This document shows, piece after piece, positions 24,177-36,197 of a DNA stretch of 64,000 nt. Origin of the DNA: Sulfurihydrogenibium subterraneum DSM 15120 (GTDB lineage: Bacteria > Aquificota > Aquificia > Aquificales > Hydrogenothermaceae); assembly GCF_000619805.1 (NCBI RefSeq), contig NZ_JHUV01000008.1, positions 124,001 through 188,000 of the forward strand. The letters are read 5' to 3'. Made by a program: the position numbers and the translations under genes. Under the pieces are notes generated by a model. The model worked only from the letters and a program-made list of their open reading frames with translations. It made no database searches and was not told the origin of the DNA. How positions within the stretch are numbered: the first letter of the stretch is position 1; each line of letters opens with the position of its first letter.

Positions 24177-27100
24177 TGCACAAAGTCTTTAGATTTGTTA
24201 TAGAAAATGCTGTTGCCATTCTTTTAATAAACTTTATCTTAATAGTGTCTGCTATTTTTATAGTAAGACAGCTGAATATAGAAGTTTTTCCAGACCCTTC
24301 TCCTCCTATTGTAGAAATAGTTACAGTTTACGAAGGAAGGTCGGCAGAAGAGGTTGAAAAACAGATAACAATACCTTTAGAAGTTGCTCTGGCAGGTATG
24401 CCAGGGCTTGAAAACATCTACAGTATATCTCTTTACGGACTTTCTGACATAAAGTGTAGATTTTCTTTTGACGTAAGCTATAAAGAGGCAAGGCAGGAAG
24501 TTTTAAACAGAGTTTCTCAGGTAAATCTTCCACCAAACGTTTCACCATCTATCAATCCAAGTCCAATTGGCGAAGTTATGAGATACAGAGTAAAAGGAAA
24601 CAGAAGTTTAGTGGATTTAAGGACTATACAAGATTGGATTGTTGCAAGGAATCTTCAAACAGTACCAGGAGTTGCGACTGTTTCAAGCTACGGAGGTTAT
24701 ATAAAAGCTTACTCTGTAATAGTTCATCCAGAAAAACTGATAGAGTACAAAATACCTTTATCTCAGGTTATAGACCAGCTTTCAAAAAGCAATATTAACG
24801 TTGGAGGAAGAGTTTTAGAATTTGGAGACCAGTTTTACAACATCCGTGGAATAGGTTTAATAAAAAACATATCAGACATTGAAAATACAGTGGTAGGTTA
24901 TAAAAACAATATTCCTATACTTGTTAAAAACATTGCTGATGTTCAAATATCACACCTTCCAAGGACTGCATACGTAGGTTTAAACAGAAACGACGATATA
25001 GTAATGGGCGTTGTCGTTCTAAGAAAAAATGAAAAAAGTATTCCAGCTTTAAAAGCACTTCACGAAAAGATAGATTATCTAAATAAAGTAATCCTACCAA
25101 AAGACGTAAAAGTTATACCATTTTACGATAAACAAGATTTAATAGACAAGGTTATCCATAAGATAACAGAAACAGCAATAACAGGTATTATACTGGTTTT
25201 AGTCGTTATACTAATATTTTTAGGAGAAGTAAGGTCTGCCATTATTGTAGCTTCTATAATTCCAATTTCGCTACTTTATACTCTATCAGTAATGGCAATA
25301 AATAAAGAGTCAGCAAACTTACTTTCTATAGGTGCTATAGACTTTGGTATTATCGTAGATATACCACTTATATTTATTGAAAACTACTTTAGATTGAAGG
25401 AAGAAAGGAAAAATCACATCCAAGCTTTACATGAAAACATAAATCAAATCTTTAAACCTATTTTATTTTCTATGATTATCATACTTTTAGCATTTATTCC
25501 ACTGCTTACTATGAAAGGTTCAGAATCTCAAATATTTATGCCTATGGCAAAAACTTACATATACGCTCTACTTTTTGCACTTGTTTTAACCTTTACATAC
25601 CTACTTGCAGGAAGTTATCTCATTCTTAAAAATAGCCATGAAAGAAAGTTTAAATTTTTCACTTACTTAGAAAATTTTTATCTATCGTTGATGGAAAAAA
25701 TAAACGTGAAGGTAGCAATTTTATCAACAGTAGCTGTATTTATAATTTCTGTTATTTTATTTAAATCTTTAGGTGCCCAATTTTTACCTAAGATGGACGA
25801 AGGAAACATTTACGCAAGAATAATATTCCCTTACACAATATCACTGAAAAAATCTTATGAAAATGCTAAAGAAGTAAGGGACATATTTCTATCTTTTCCA
25901 GAAGTAGAGCAGGTAGAGTTTCAAGTAGGAAGACCTGAGGACGGAACAGACCCTTCTGGACCTTTTAACAGTGAGTATTTTGTGAAACTAAAGGATTATG
26001 ATAAATGGACAAGAAACATAACGAAAGAAGAGTTAGAGAAAGAGATAAGAGAAAAAATTAGGCAGAAGTTTCCAAATTTTGATATAAACCTATCTCAGTA
26101 TATTCAAGATAACTTAGATGAGGCTATGTCTGGGGTAAAAGGGGAAAACTCTGTTAAAATATTCGGTTCTGATTTGAAAATACTTACAGAAAAAGCCCAC
26201 GAAGTAGCAGATAGAATAAAGAAAGTTCCTGGAATAGTAGATGTGGGCATATTTGAAGAATTAGGACAACCTAACTTAATCATTCAAGTTGACAGAGAAA
26301 AGGCTTCTTTATATAACCTTACTGTAGAAGACGTATTAGACGTAATCCAATCTTCTTTAAATGGAAGATTTATAACTCAAGTTATGGAAGAGGATAAATT
26401 TTTTGATTTAGTTATAAAGTTTCCAGACAAGTACAGAGATAGCATAGAAGATATAAAAAACATCCCTATAATATTACAAGATGGCTCTCTTATACCTATT
26501 TCTAAAGTTGCAAACATTTACTACGATACTGGAGCTTCGTTTATATACCGAGAAAGCTATAGAAGGTACATACCTATAAAATTTTCTGTAGAATCAAAAG
26601 ATTTAGCTGGAACAGTGGCAAAAGCTCAAGAAGCAGTAAAAGACATAAAACTTCCAGAAGGATACTTCATATCTTGGTCTGGTCAGTTTGAACAGATGGA
26701 AAAAGCTTTTGAAAGATTGAAAATATCTATCGGTTTTACTCTATTTATAATTGTAATTGTTTTATTTATCATAAACAGCTCCATTAAAAACACGTTTATT
26801 ATTTTAATGTCTCCTCTTTACGCTGTTTTTGGTGGGTTATTATTCTTACTTATATGGAAAGAACCTATCAGCGTTTCAGCTTCTGTAGGATTTATATCTA
26901 TCTTAGGAATTGCGGTATTAAATGCAAATATAATGTTGTCTACTTACTCTAATTTTGTAAGGTCTGGTATAAAGGAAGAAGAAGCTATTAAAATGACAGT
27001 AAAAGAAAAATTTAGGTCTATTCTGATAACAGGTTTAACTGCATCTGTAGGGCTTCTTCCTGCATCTTTATCTCAAGGTGTAGGTAGTCAGGTACAAAAA

Positions 27101-27202
27101 CCTTTGGCTGTCGTAGTAGTTGGTGGTATGTTTTTAGGAACTATCTTACTTCTACTATTTTTCCCAAAACTACTAAAATTTACAGAGGTTAAAGAAAGTT
27201 GA
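24176..27202 (+). CDS. Heavy-metal RND efflux pump (CzcA-like)
   Basis: 1008-residue proton/cation antiporter. TM4 carries DFGIIVD followed by IEN, with spacing Asp, +6 Asp, +13 Glu exactly as Asp402, Asp408 and Glu415 of CzcA, pointing to divalent cations such as Co, Zn, Cd or Ni rather than Cu/Ag. Other CzcA-type segments: NVGGRVLEFGDQFYNIRGIG, SQYIQDNLDEAMSGVKGE, and GLTASVGLLPASLSQGVGSQ near the C-terminus. The residue after the second Asp is Ile-Pro instead of the usual Gly-Ala. Ends two bases from convergent murJ. Confidence 0.9.
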   Translation: MHKVFRFVIENAVAILLINFILIVSAIFIVRQLNIEVFPDPSPPIVEIVTVYEGRSAEEVEKQITIPLEVALAGMPGLENIYSISLYGLSDIKCRFSFDVSYKEARQEVLNRVSQVNLPPNVSPSINPSPIGEVMRYRVKGNRSLVDLRTIQDWIVARNLQTVPGVATVSSYGGYIKAYSVIVHPEKLIEYKIPLSQVIDQLSKSNINVGGRVLEFGDQFYNIRGIGLIKNISDIENTVVGYKNNIPILVKNIADVQISHLPRTAYVGLNRNDDIVMGVVVLRKNEKSIPALKALHEKIDYLNKVILPKDVKVIPFYDKQDLIDKVIHKITETAITGIILVLVVILIFLGEVRSAIIVASIIPISLLYTLSVMAINKESANLLSIGAIDFGIIVDIPLIFIENYFRLKEERKNHIQALHENINQIFKPILFSMIIILLAFIPLLTMKGSESQIFMPMAKTYIYALLFALVLTFTYLLAGSYLILKNSHERKFKFFTYLENFYLSLMEKINVKVAILSTVAVFIISVILFKSLGAQFLPKMDEGNIYARIIFPYTISLKKSYENAKEVRDIFLSFPEVEQVEFQVGRPEDGTDPSGPFNSEYFVKLKDYDKWTRNITKEELEKEIREKIRQKFPNFDINLSQYIQDNLDEAMSGVKGENSVKIFGSDLKILTEKAHEVADRIKKVPGIVDVGIFEELGQPNLIIQVDREKASLYNLTVEDVLDVIQSSLNGRFITQVMEEDKFFDLVIKFPDKYRDSIEDIKNIPIILQDGSLIPISKVANIYYDTGASFIYRESYRRYIPIKFSVESKDLAGTVAKAQEAVKDIKLPEGYFISWSGQFEQMEKAFERLKISIGFTLFIIVIVLFIINSSIKNTFIILMSPLYAVFGGLLFLLIWKEPISVSASVGFISILGIAVLNANIMLSTYSNFVRSGIKEEEAIKMTVKEKFRSILITGLTASVGLLPASLSQGVGSQVQKPLAVVVVGGMFLGTILLLLFFPKLLKFTEVKES

Positions 27203-27204
27203 TT

Positions 27205-28719
27205 TTACTTACGTATAAGTTTTCTTTTTAAGATATTAAAAAATAACATAGCAGAATCTTCTTTAAGTAGAAGGTTTAAAGCTACATAAATCAAACCACC
27301 TAAAAGTATGCCTCCAAAGATAAGAATTGAAAGTTTTAAATGAAGAGTTTTTAAAAACTCTAAAACCAAAACCATACCACAAGTTGAAATAAAAACTTTT
27401 ATAAAAGATACAAAAATACTTTTTAACTCCAGCTCATACTCATACTTAAAGTATAGGTAGATAGAGTTAACATACGCACCGATTGACGATGCTAAAGCAA
27501 GTCCAAAAACTTCCCACTTTAACACAAAAGTAAAGAAAACAGCAAAAAACATACTAGACAGTAAACCGATTATAGTTGAAACAAGGGGTGTTTTTGTATC
27601 TCCAACTGCAAAAAAAGCACTCTTAAAAGGTCTTGTAAAAGCGTATCCTAAAAGCCCAGTAGCATAACCAGCCAACGCGTAATAAGTCAAAACAGCATCT
27701 TTTTCTGTAAAGGCTCCCCTTAGTAGAAGAAGGTCTATAATTTCCTTTCCTAAAAAAATCATACCAGCCATAGCAGGAAGAGATATAAATATAGATACCT
27801 TAAAACTTAAAGTAAGGTCTTTTTTGAAAGCTTGAATATTACCTTCCGCATAATACTTAGACAGAGATACTAAAAGGGCATTCCCAAGACCAATTATAAA
27901 AAGTCCCAGAGGTAGCTGAAATATTCTGTTTCCATAGTAGAGGTAAGTTATAGCTCCAGCGTATAAAAAAGATGCAAGAAAGGTATCTATAACAAAAGAA
28001 AACTGGCTTACTCCAAAAGATGCAAAAGCTGGAACCATCTTTTTTAAGGTTGTCTTTATAGCAGGATGTTTTTTTAAAGATGGTTTAAAAAGTAATCCTA
28101 CTTTATATACTTGAGGCATCTGAATTAAAAACTGTAGCAGTCCTCCAAGTAGAGCTCCCACAACCAGAGCATATATACCTAAATAACTGGAAAGAAATAC
28201 AGAACTAAATATAAAAGATAGATTTAAGAGTGCTGGAGCAATACCGGGAATAAAAAATCTATCTTTTGTATTAAGTAAAGCCATAAAGAAAGAAGTCCAG
28301 CCTATAAGAATAAGATACGGAAAAACCAGTCTTACAAGGTCAGCTGTAAGCTGTAGATTTCCCTTTTCTGAAAATCCGGGAGCTAATACTTTTACGAACC
28401 CTTCTGCAAATAAGAGAACAAAAACAGTTATAACAGATAAAACGATTGTATAGTAGCTAAATAAAGAAGATACATACTCTTTTGCATTTTCATAGGACTT
28501 TTGTCTTTCCTGAGTATAGATAGGTATAAACGCAGCGTTGAAACTACCTTCTGCAACAAGTTGTCTTAGAGTGTTAGGAAGTCTCCAAGCTACATAAAAA
28601 GCATCTGTTATCTGATTTGACCCAAAGTAAAAGGCTACAACTGCATCTCTAATGTATCCAAGTATACGGCTTATAAATGTAGCAACTGAAAATATTATTG
28701 TGTTTTTTAAAAAGTTCAT
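27205..28719 (-). CDS. murJ: MurJ, lipid II flippase
   Basis: MviN/MurJ-family transporter of 504 residues and about 14 membrane helices, moving lipid II to the periplasmic face for peptidoglycan synthesis. Start FLKNTIIFSVATFISRILGYIRD is typical, with the conserved Arg in SRILGYIRD, and GSNQITDAFYVAWRLPN follows. The ATG comes right after the stop of the upstream gene. The 3' end meets the RND pump gene with a two-base gap, leaving no separate terminator. Confidence 0.94.
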   Translation of the reverse strand: MNFLKNTIIFSVATFISRILGYIRDAVVAFYFGSNQITDAFYVAWRLPNTLRQLVAEGSFNAAFIPIYTQERQKSYENAKEYVSSLFSYYTIVLSVITVFVLLFAEGFVKVLAPGFSEKGNLQLTADLVRLVFPYLILIGWTSFFMALLNTKDRFFIPGIAPALLNLSFIFSSVFLSSYLGIYALVVGALLGGLLQFLIQMPQVYKVGLLFKPSLKKHPAIKTTLKKMVPAFASFGVSQFSFVIDTFLASFLYAGAITYLYYGNRIFQLPLGLFIIGLGNALLVSLSKYYAEGNIQAFKKDLTLSFKVSIFISLPAMAGMIFLGKEIIDLLLLRGAFTEKDAVLTYYALAGYATGLLGYAFTRPFKSAFFAVGDTKTPLVSTIIGLLSSMFFAVFFTFVLKWEVFGLALASSIGAYVNSIYLYFKYEYELELKSIFVSFIKVFISTCGMVLVLEFLKTLHLKLSILIFGGILLGGLIYVALNLLLKEDSAMLFFNILKRKLIRK

Positions 28720-29184
28720 CTACAGTTTTATGCTAAACTCTGACTTTAAAAAGTATTTTTTTCCTGATTTGTCAAAGATAGTTAATCTTACAAAGTAATC
28801 TCCTGAAGGAACTTCTTTTCCTTCTATATCTTTTTGATTCCAACACCATTGTTTCTTCTCTTTAGGTTTTATAACAGTTATAATCTGGGCACTTACAGGA
28901 GAAAATATCGCAACTTCTGGTTTTTCTTTTTCAAAGATAGCGTAAGGAGCTGTAGATGGAAGTAAAATATCATTATTTGAGTTATTTTCTAAAACAAAAC
29001 ATACATTTCCCCCTTTTTTATATAATGGTTTTTCTGAGTAAAATTTCACGCTTTCTATATTTTCTTCTTCCTGTTTAACCTGTTGTTTAGTTTCTATCAC
29101 TTTTATCACTTCTTTATCCTGTTTTTGGGACATAGCCAGAGAAAAATTTAGGGTTATTAGAGCTAAAAGCAATAAAATTCTCAT
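28720..29184 (-). CDS. Exported protein with Ig-like (BsuPI/FlgD-type) domain
   Basis: 154 residues: signal peptide (MRILLLLALI to AMS), a charged linker rich in Lys, Glu and Gln (about 20-45), then a beta-sandwich domain. Segments such as KKGGNVCFVLENNSNNDILLP and PSGDYFVRLTIFDKSG resemble intracellular-proteinase-inhibitor (BsuPI) or FlgD-like Ig domains. Two Cys (one in each sheet) could form a disulfide. It lies between an L,D-transpeptidase and murJ, so a cell-envelope role is likely, but the function is unknown. Confidence 0.75.
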   Translation of the reverse strand: MRILLLLALITLNFSLAMSQKQDKEVIKVIETKQQVKQEEENIESVKFYSEKPLYKKGGNVCFVLENNSNNDILLPSTAPYAIFEKEKPEVAIFSPVSAQIITVIKPKEKKQWCWNQKDIEGKEVPSGDYFVRLTIFDKSGKKYFLKSEFSIKL

Positions 29185-29199
29185 CTATCAACCTCTTTC

Positions 29200-29949
29200 T
29201 TAGTATATTACAACGTTAGCGTTTAAATTTACAAAATTATAAAGCCTTTCTATATCTTCATTTCTTAAAACTATACAGCCGTAGCTTATGTTCATTCCCA
29301 CTCCTTTTTCACTTCTTTTACTTGTTCCGTGTATCATATAAGAAGAGCCATTGAGCCTTAACGCCCTTGTTCCAAGGCCATTTTCTGGACTTCCGTAAGG
29401 TACAACTGGTGGAAGATTAGGATTATTTATTTTTGCACTTGGTGGAACTACCCAATCTGGATTGACTTTTTTTTCAGTTATTTTAAACTCTCCTTTAGGT
29501 GTTGGAAAGTCATCTCCACCAAGTCCTACTGGAAAAGTTATAACATAATTTTTACCTTCTATCTCAAATGGGTAGTAAAGTCTATGGTCTTGAGTTGATA
29601 CATATACAGTGTTTAGTTTGAAATCTTCGGGAAGTTGTTTTTTTAAAGGTACTTTTATGTAAGTATTCTTTAGAACTTTAAAAGGGTTTATATCTGGATT
29701 TGCCTGTTTCAATTCATAATAGCTTACTTTAAGCTGGTATGCCAAATCTACAAAAGTTGTATCCTTTTCTACCCTGTATTTGTAATCTTTTCCAAAACTG
29801 TTTCCTTCTAACTCAAAAAGTTCTAAGTTTTTGATAAAGTAAACATCTTTTATTTTTACAACTTCTTGGTCAAAACCGTAAACCTCTAATCTTTCAGCTT
29901 TGGCAAAACCTATCAAAAAAACTATAAAAATAAAAATTAACTTTTTCAT
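29200..29949 (-). CDS. L,D-transpeptidase with LysM domain
   Basis: 249-residue YkuD/ErfK-family enzyme forming 3-3 crosslinks or attaching proteins to peptidoglycan. Signal peptide (MKKLIFIFIV to AKA), a LysM-type repeat (DLAYQLKVSYYELKQANPDI, about 70-89), then the catalytic domain with FPVGLGGDDFPTPKGEF, the HGTSKR histidine and the catalytic SYGCIVLRN cysteine motif. Catalytic residues are complete. Fifteen bases downstream of gyrB's stop, in the dnaN-gyrB-murJ gene string. Confidence 0.93.
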   Translation of the reverse strand: MKKLIFIFIVFLIGFAKAERLEVYGFDQEVVKIKDVYFIKNLELFELEGNSFGKDYKYRVEKDTTFVDLAYQLKVSYYELKQANPDINPFKVLKNTYIKVPLKKQLPEDFKLNTVYVSTQDHRLYYPFEIEGKNYVITFPVGLGGDDFPTPKGEFKITEKKVNPDWVVPPSAKINNPNLPPVVPYGSPENGLGTRALRLNGSSYMIHGTSKRSEKGVGMNISYGCIVLRNEDIERLYNFVNLNANVVIY

Positions 29950-29963
29950 ACTGTCTTTTCGGA

Positions 29964-32408
<2,445 letters not shown>

Positions 32409-33497
32409 TTAAATATTCATTGGCATTACAACTGATAAATATGGTTCATTTTCATCTTTTGGTATGATAACTGTTTGACTGTCTTTGTTTATAAATTTTA
32501 TAACAACTCTAATATCTTCTATCTCATTTATTGCATCTATGATGTATTTACCGTTAAATCCTATCTCAAACTCTTCTTGTTCGTATTCTATATCTATCTC
32601 ATCTTCCGCAAATGTATCTTCAGTTGTAGGTGTTGATATTATGAGCTTATTTTCTTTAAGTATTAACTTTATAGGTTTTGCATCGCTTTCTTCTGCAACC
32701 ACAACCCTTTTAACGGCATCTAAAATCTCTCCCTTTGAAACTTCTATTTCTATATTAAAGGAGTTTGGAATAACTTGAGTGTAATCAGGGAACGCTCCCT
32801 CTAAAAGCCTCGCTGAAAGTATCCAGTCAGAACCTTTAAAAAATATGCTACTTCCAGATATAGCAACTTCAACGTCTTCATACTCTGAAACAAGTTTTTT
32901 AATCTCACCTAGTGCCTTTTGAGGAACTATATACTTTCCTTCTATATTACTACCAGATACCTCACCTTTATAAAGAGCTAATCTATGTCCGTCAGTTGCT
33001 ACAAAATCCAAATACTTTTCTATAAAAGAAAAACAAACCCCATTTAAAGCAAACCTACTTTCATCTTTAGATGCTGCATAAACAGTTTTCGTAATTCCTT
33101 TTAACAATGTATCTCCTGATATCCTTACAGCAAGGTCGAAAGGGAACTCTTCAAATACTGGAAAATCATCTGGATCTGTTGTAGGAATAGAGTATTTTGT
33201 CTTTCCAGAAACTATTTTTAAATTATTTTTATCTAAATATAAACTTACAGAAGCTGCAGGTAAAACTTTTGATATATCAGTAAGTTTTTTGGCATTAACA
33301 CATACAGAACCTTCTTCTTTTACGTCAGCGTTTATCCAGTAAGTTGTAAAAACTTCTAAATCTGTTCCTTGAATTATTAACTTTCCATCTTCTGCTTTTA
33401 AAAGAAAATTTGTAAGTACAGGCAGAGCTGCTTTTTTCTCTGAAATAACCTTTTTAACAGCATCTTGAAAACTTTTTTTATCAACAACGATATCCAT
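32409..33497 (-). CDS. dnaN: DNA polymerase III beta subunit (sliding clamp)
   Basis: 362-residue clamp built from three repeated domains (KKSFQDAVKKVIS near the start; LKGITKTVYAASKDESRFAL; SKGEILDAVKRVVV) and ending in VVMPMNI, which matches the usual V-x-PMR/N-L/I end. ATG at 33497 is preferred to a GTG three codons upstream because GGGGTG stands six bases before it. Encircles DNA and tethers replicative polymerase. Heads the string dnaN-gyrB-transpeptidase-murJ. Confidence 0.95.
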   Translation of the reverse strand: MDIVVDKKSFQDAVKKVISEKKAALPVLTNFLLKAEDGKLIIQGTDLEVFTTYWINADVKEEGSVCVNAKKLTDISKVLPAASVSLYLDKNNLKIVSGKTKYSIPTTDPDDFPVFEEFPFDLAVRISGDTLLKGITKTVYAASKDESRFALNGVCFSFIEKYLDFVATDGHRLALYKGEVSGSNIEGKYIVPQKALGEIKKLVSEYEDVEVAISGSSIFFKGSDWILSARLLEGAFPDYTQVIPNSFNIEIEVSKGEILDAVKRVVVAEESDAKPIKLILKENKLIISTPTTEDTFAEDEIDIEYEQEEFEIGFNGKYIIDAINEIEDIRVVIKFINKDSQTVIIPKDENEPYLSVVMPMNI

Positions 33498-33605
33498 TGA
33501 AAACACCCCGTGAGAATTTTATATATACTATTTTACCATTTTTATCATAGAAAAATTTGAAAAGTTTTGTGATATTATAGATGTCAAAATTAGTGGAGGT
33601 TTGAC

Positions 33606-34037
33606 ATGTTTAAATTTTTTACAGTGAAAGAAGCAAATGCAATCCTACCTCAAATAAAAGTACTTGTAGAAGAAATAGCAGAAAAAAGAGATGAGATTTA
33701 CTACAATATAGCTAGGTATGAAGAGTTAGCTGATTTAGAAGAAAAGTCAGACAAAGAAGACCTTGAGATGATGTACGCAAAAAGTATGGTGATGATGTTA
33801 GAGTCAGAAATAAAAGAGATTATAGATACTATACAAAACTTTGGGGTTTTAGTTAAAGGTATAGACCCAGTTTTAGTTGATTTCCCTTCAAAAAACGAAG
33901 ATGAAGATATATTTTTATGCTGGAAAGAAGATGAAGAAGAAATAATGTACTGGCACGGAATAAATGAAGGGTTTAAAGGAAGAAAACCAATATCACTGCT
34001 AAAAAATCCTCCAAAAAGAAGTTTTTATAATTTTTAA
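33606..34037 (+). CDS. DUF2203 family protein
   Basis: 143-residue acidic protein. N-terminal FFTVKEANAILPQIK is the family's typical opening, followed by a long helix pair and the segment DIFLCWKEDEEEIMYWHGINEGFKGRKPI that ends these proteins. Function is unknown. GGAGG lies seven bases before the ATG. It is transcribed away from dnaN and its end overlaps lptD, which comes from the opposite strand, by four bases. Confidence 0.82.
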   Translation: MFKFFTVKEANAILPQIKVLVEEIAEKRDEIYYNIARYEELADLEEKSDKEDLEMMYAKSMVMMLESEIKEIIDTIQNFGVLVKGIDPVLVDFPSKNEDEDIFLCWKEDEEEIMYWHGINEGFKGRKPISLLKNPPKRSFYNF

Positions 34038-36049
34038 TTCCTTACAAAAGGAAATTTATAATGTATATCTAATATGTTAATCATTACATAGATAGTTTTG
34101 TAATGTTTTTGAGTGGTAATGTTGTAATCATCTAAATAGCCAAAGGATAAGCTCCAGCAACCTCTGTTCCAGTTAAATGTAAACATCTTTCTCTGGGTGT
34201 ACTTTTGTTGTAAATTTGTGAGAATGTATCCATTAAAACTGTAGTTTAGATAGTTAATAGATAAAGCGTTAGAAATCTGTTTATTTTGTTGTGTTTCTCC
34301 TTTGTCTTCTATGTAAGATACAGAATAGGTAGCGTACTTATAAATAGGTATAGAAGCTGTAGAAACCGTTCTTGAGATGTTCTTTTTATCCCAGTCGTAG
34401 TACAAAATACTGTCAAGGCTATAACCTTTAATATTTAAGAAAATGCTACTTTCTAACGGTTTTGTTTTAGAGTTATACTTAGTTTCTCCAATGTAGTAGT
34501 AATTTAAAAAGGAATAACCTTGAGATAACTTCCATCGGAGAAAGTAATCGTTTTTAAAGTTTAAGATGTTGTAAAGTGTAAGGTCTATATCTTCTTTTTC
34601 ATTTATACGGTCGCTCCTGTCATAGATAGGTAGGTTTGACTGATTTACTTTAGATATGTATTCAAAAGAGATTTGAGGAATTATTATATGGTTAAAGTCT
34701 GAGTAATTTTTAATAAAGGTTGTTTGTGTTGTATTTTTCAGAGGAATTAAAAATCTTGTATCTATCGTGTTTCCGTCTTTTGTGTTTAAATATAGAGTTA
34801 GCCTTGGAGAAAGTTCAAAGTTATTTAGAATACTGCCAAAGTAAGTGTAGTTAGATAATCTTAAAGTGTTATCAAACCTTAATCCAGATGTTCCCTCTTG
34901 TCTGTAAAAGTAGGTTGATTCTGATAAAAAGTCGTAGAATACAGGCAGATTAAAAAGTTGTCTTTCTTTCCAGTAAAATCTAATTTCTGGAAGCCTCTGT
35001 AATGTTTGTTTATTGTTTGGAGCTGTAAGGTCGTAAAAATAGTTAAGGTTAGTTTCTAAAAGGTAATCTTTAGTCCCTGTTCTTGCTGTGATGTAAGATT
35101 GAGTAAAAGCTGTATACTTTAAAAATGAGAAGTTATAAAAATCTTCAAAGAAGTACTTATCACTTGGAATGTCAATTTTTGTATAAATTTGCCAGTTGTT
35201 AAAAGGTGAGTAATTACTGTCTAACTTTATTCGCCATCTGTTTGTTATAGGTGTTTTATCCCTGTTTTGCCACCAAGACCCATTGGATTTTTCTTTAAAT
35301 AAGTCTATCTGTGAATTTAAATAAACTCCTTTATCAAACAATCTTCTGTACTCTGTAGATAATCCAAAACCTTGTTTGTTCCTGTAATCTGTCGTAATGG
35401 TAATATCGGAGCTGTTGTTTATAACTAAAAATAAAGGTTGTTTATAAACAAAAGTGTTGTAAGTATCTTGACCTATAATTGGTTGTAAAAGCCCTGATTT
35501 TCTATCGATTGTAGGATAAGAAAAGTAAGGAGTATAAAAAATTGGAATTTTACAAAATCTAAAAGTCATATTGTATGCTTTAAGTTCATCTTTTTCTTTT
35601 AACTTTCCAGATTTAGCTTTTATATTCCAGTCATACTGATTAAAAGGACAAGAAGAAAACTCTCCGTCAGTAAAGTAATAAGTGTCTTTAACTTTTTTTA
35701 AATACTTTCCTCTTACTGAGTATACTCCATCAACTTTTCCTTCATAATCAAAAATCTCCCCTTCATCTTCTTCTATACTAAACCAACCTTTACCACCTGT
35801 TCCTTCAAAGGTTTTTGTTTTGATGTAAAATTTTTGTGGAAGTGTAATTTTTTTGTTTTTAGTATCGTATATAACTTCATCAGACTTTAAGACTTTATCA
35901 AAGTATGTGATTACAACGTTACCTTTAGCTGAAATAACATCATCTTTATCTCTCTCTATACTATCTGATTCTATTAAAACATTATTAACCTGTCCGTATG
36001 CAAGTATAAAGACAAAAAAATTTATTAAAAGAAAAAATACAAATCTCAT
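34034..36049 (-). CDS. lptD: LptD (OstA), outer membrane LPS assembly protein
   Basis: 671 residues. Signal peptide (MRFVFFLLIN to YGQ); an OstA jelly-roll domain (VLIESDSIERDKDDVISAKG); then the LptD barrel with FYTPYFSYPTIDRKSGLLQP, the hallmark of the family. LptD inserts lipopolysaccharide in the outer leaflet, so the cell makes LPS. Conserved cysteines near SSCPFNQYDW and FRFCK could form the plug disulfide. The promoter at 36088-36096 drives it. Confidence 0.93.
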   Translation of the reverse strand: MRFVFFLLINFFVFILAYGQVNNVLIESDSIERDKDDVISAKGNVVITYFDKVLKSDEVIYDTKNKKITLPQKFYIKTKTFEGTGGKGWFSIEEDEGEIFDYEGKVDGVYSVRGKYLKKVKDTYYFTDGEFSSCPFNQYDWNIKAKSGKLKEKDELKAYNMTFRFCKIPIFYTPYFSYPTIDRKSGLLQPIIGQDTYNTFVYKQPLFLVINNSSDITITTDYRNKQGFGLSTEYRRLFDKGVYLNSQIDLFKEKSNGSWWQNRDKTPITNRWRIKLDSNYSPFNNWQIYTKIDIPSDKYFFEDFYNFSFLKYTAFTQSYITARTGTKDYLLETNLNYFYDLTAPNNKQTLQRLPEIRFYWKERQLFNLPVFYDFLSESTYFYRQEGTSGLRFDNTLRLSNYTYFGSILNNFELSPRLTLYLNTKDGNTIDTRFLIPLKNTTQTTFIKNYSDFNHIIIPQISFEYISKVNQSNLPIYDRSDRINEKEDIDLTLYNILNFKNDYFLRWKLSQGYSFLNYYYIGETKYNSKTKPLESSIFLNIKGYSLDSILYYDWDKKNISRTVSTASIPIYKYATYSVSYIEDKGETQQNKQISNALSINYLNYSFNGYILTNLQQKYTQRKMFTFNWNRGCWSLSFGYLDDYNITTQKHYKTIYVMINILDIHYKFPFVRN

Positions 36050-36087
36050 TAACTGCTCTCAAAGTTTAATCTTTTTAAGGCAAAACA

Positions 36088-36096
36088 ATTATAGCA
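36088..36096 (-). promoter_or_regulatory. Extended -10 promoter of lptD
   Basis: Minus strand TGCTATAAT, a perfect -10 with the TGn extension, 39 bases before the lptD ATG. No good -35 is seen 17 bases upstream, which fits an extended -10 promoter. Confidence 0.55.
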
Positions 36097-36123
36097 TATC
36101 AAAACAGTATATTTGGTTAGTGT

Positions 36124-36152
36124 TTGACAACCTCATAATTTTTGTATTCAAT
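36124..36152 (+). promoter_or_regulatory. Candidate promoter of the FadL/SCP2 genes
   Basis: TTGACA (36124-36129) followed by TATTCA after 15 bases or TTCAAT after 17. The -35 is consensus but the -10 is weak, so the exact start is uncertain. The fadL-like ATG is at 36198 after AGGAGG. Confidence 0.4.
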
Positions 36153-36197
36153 GTTTACCGTAAATAAAACTTTATTAAAATACAGGAGGTTAGTATT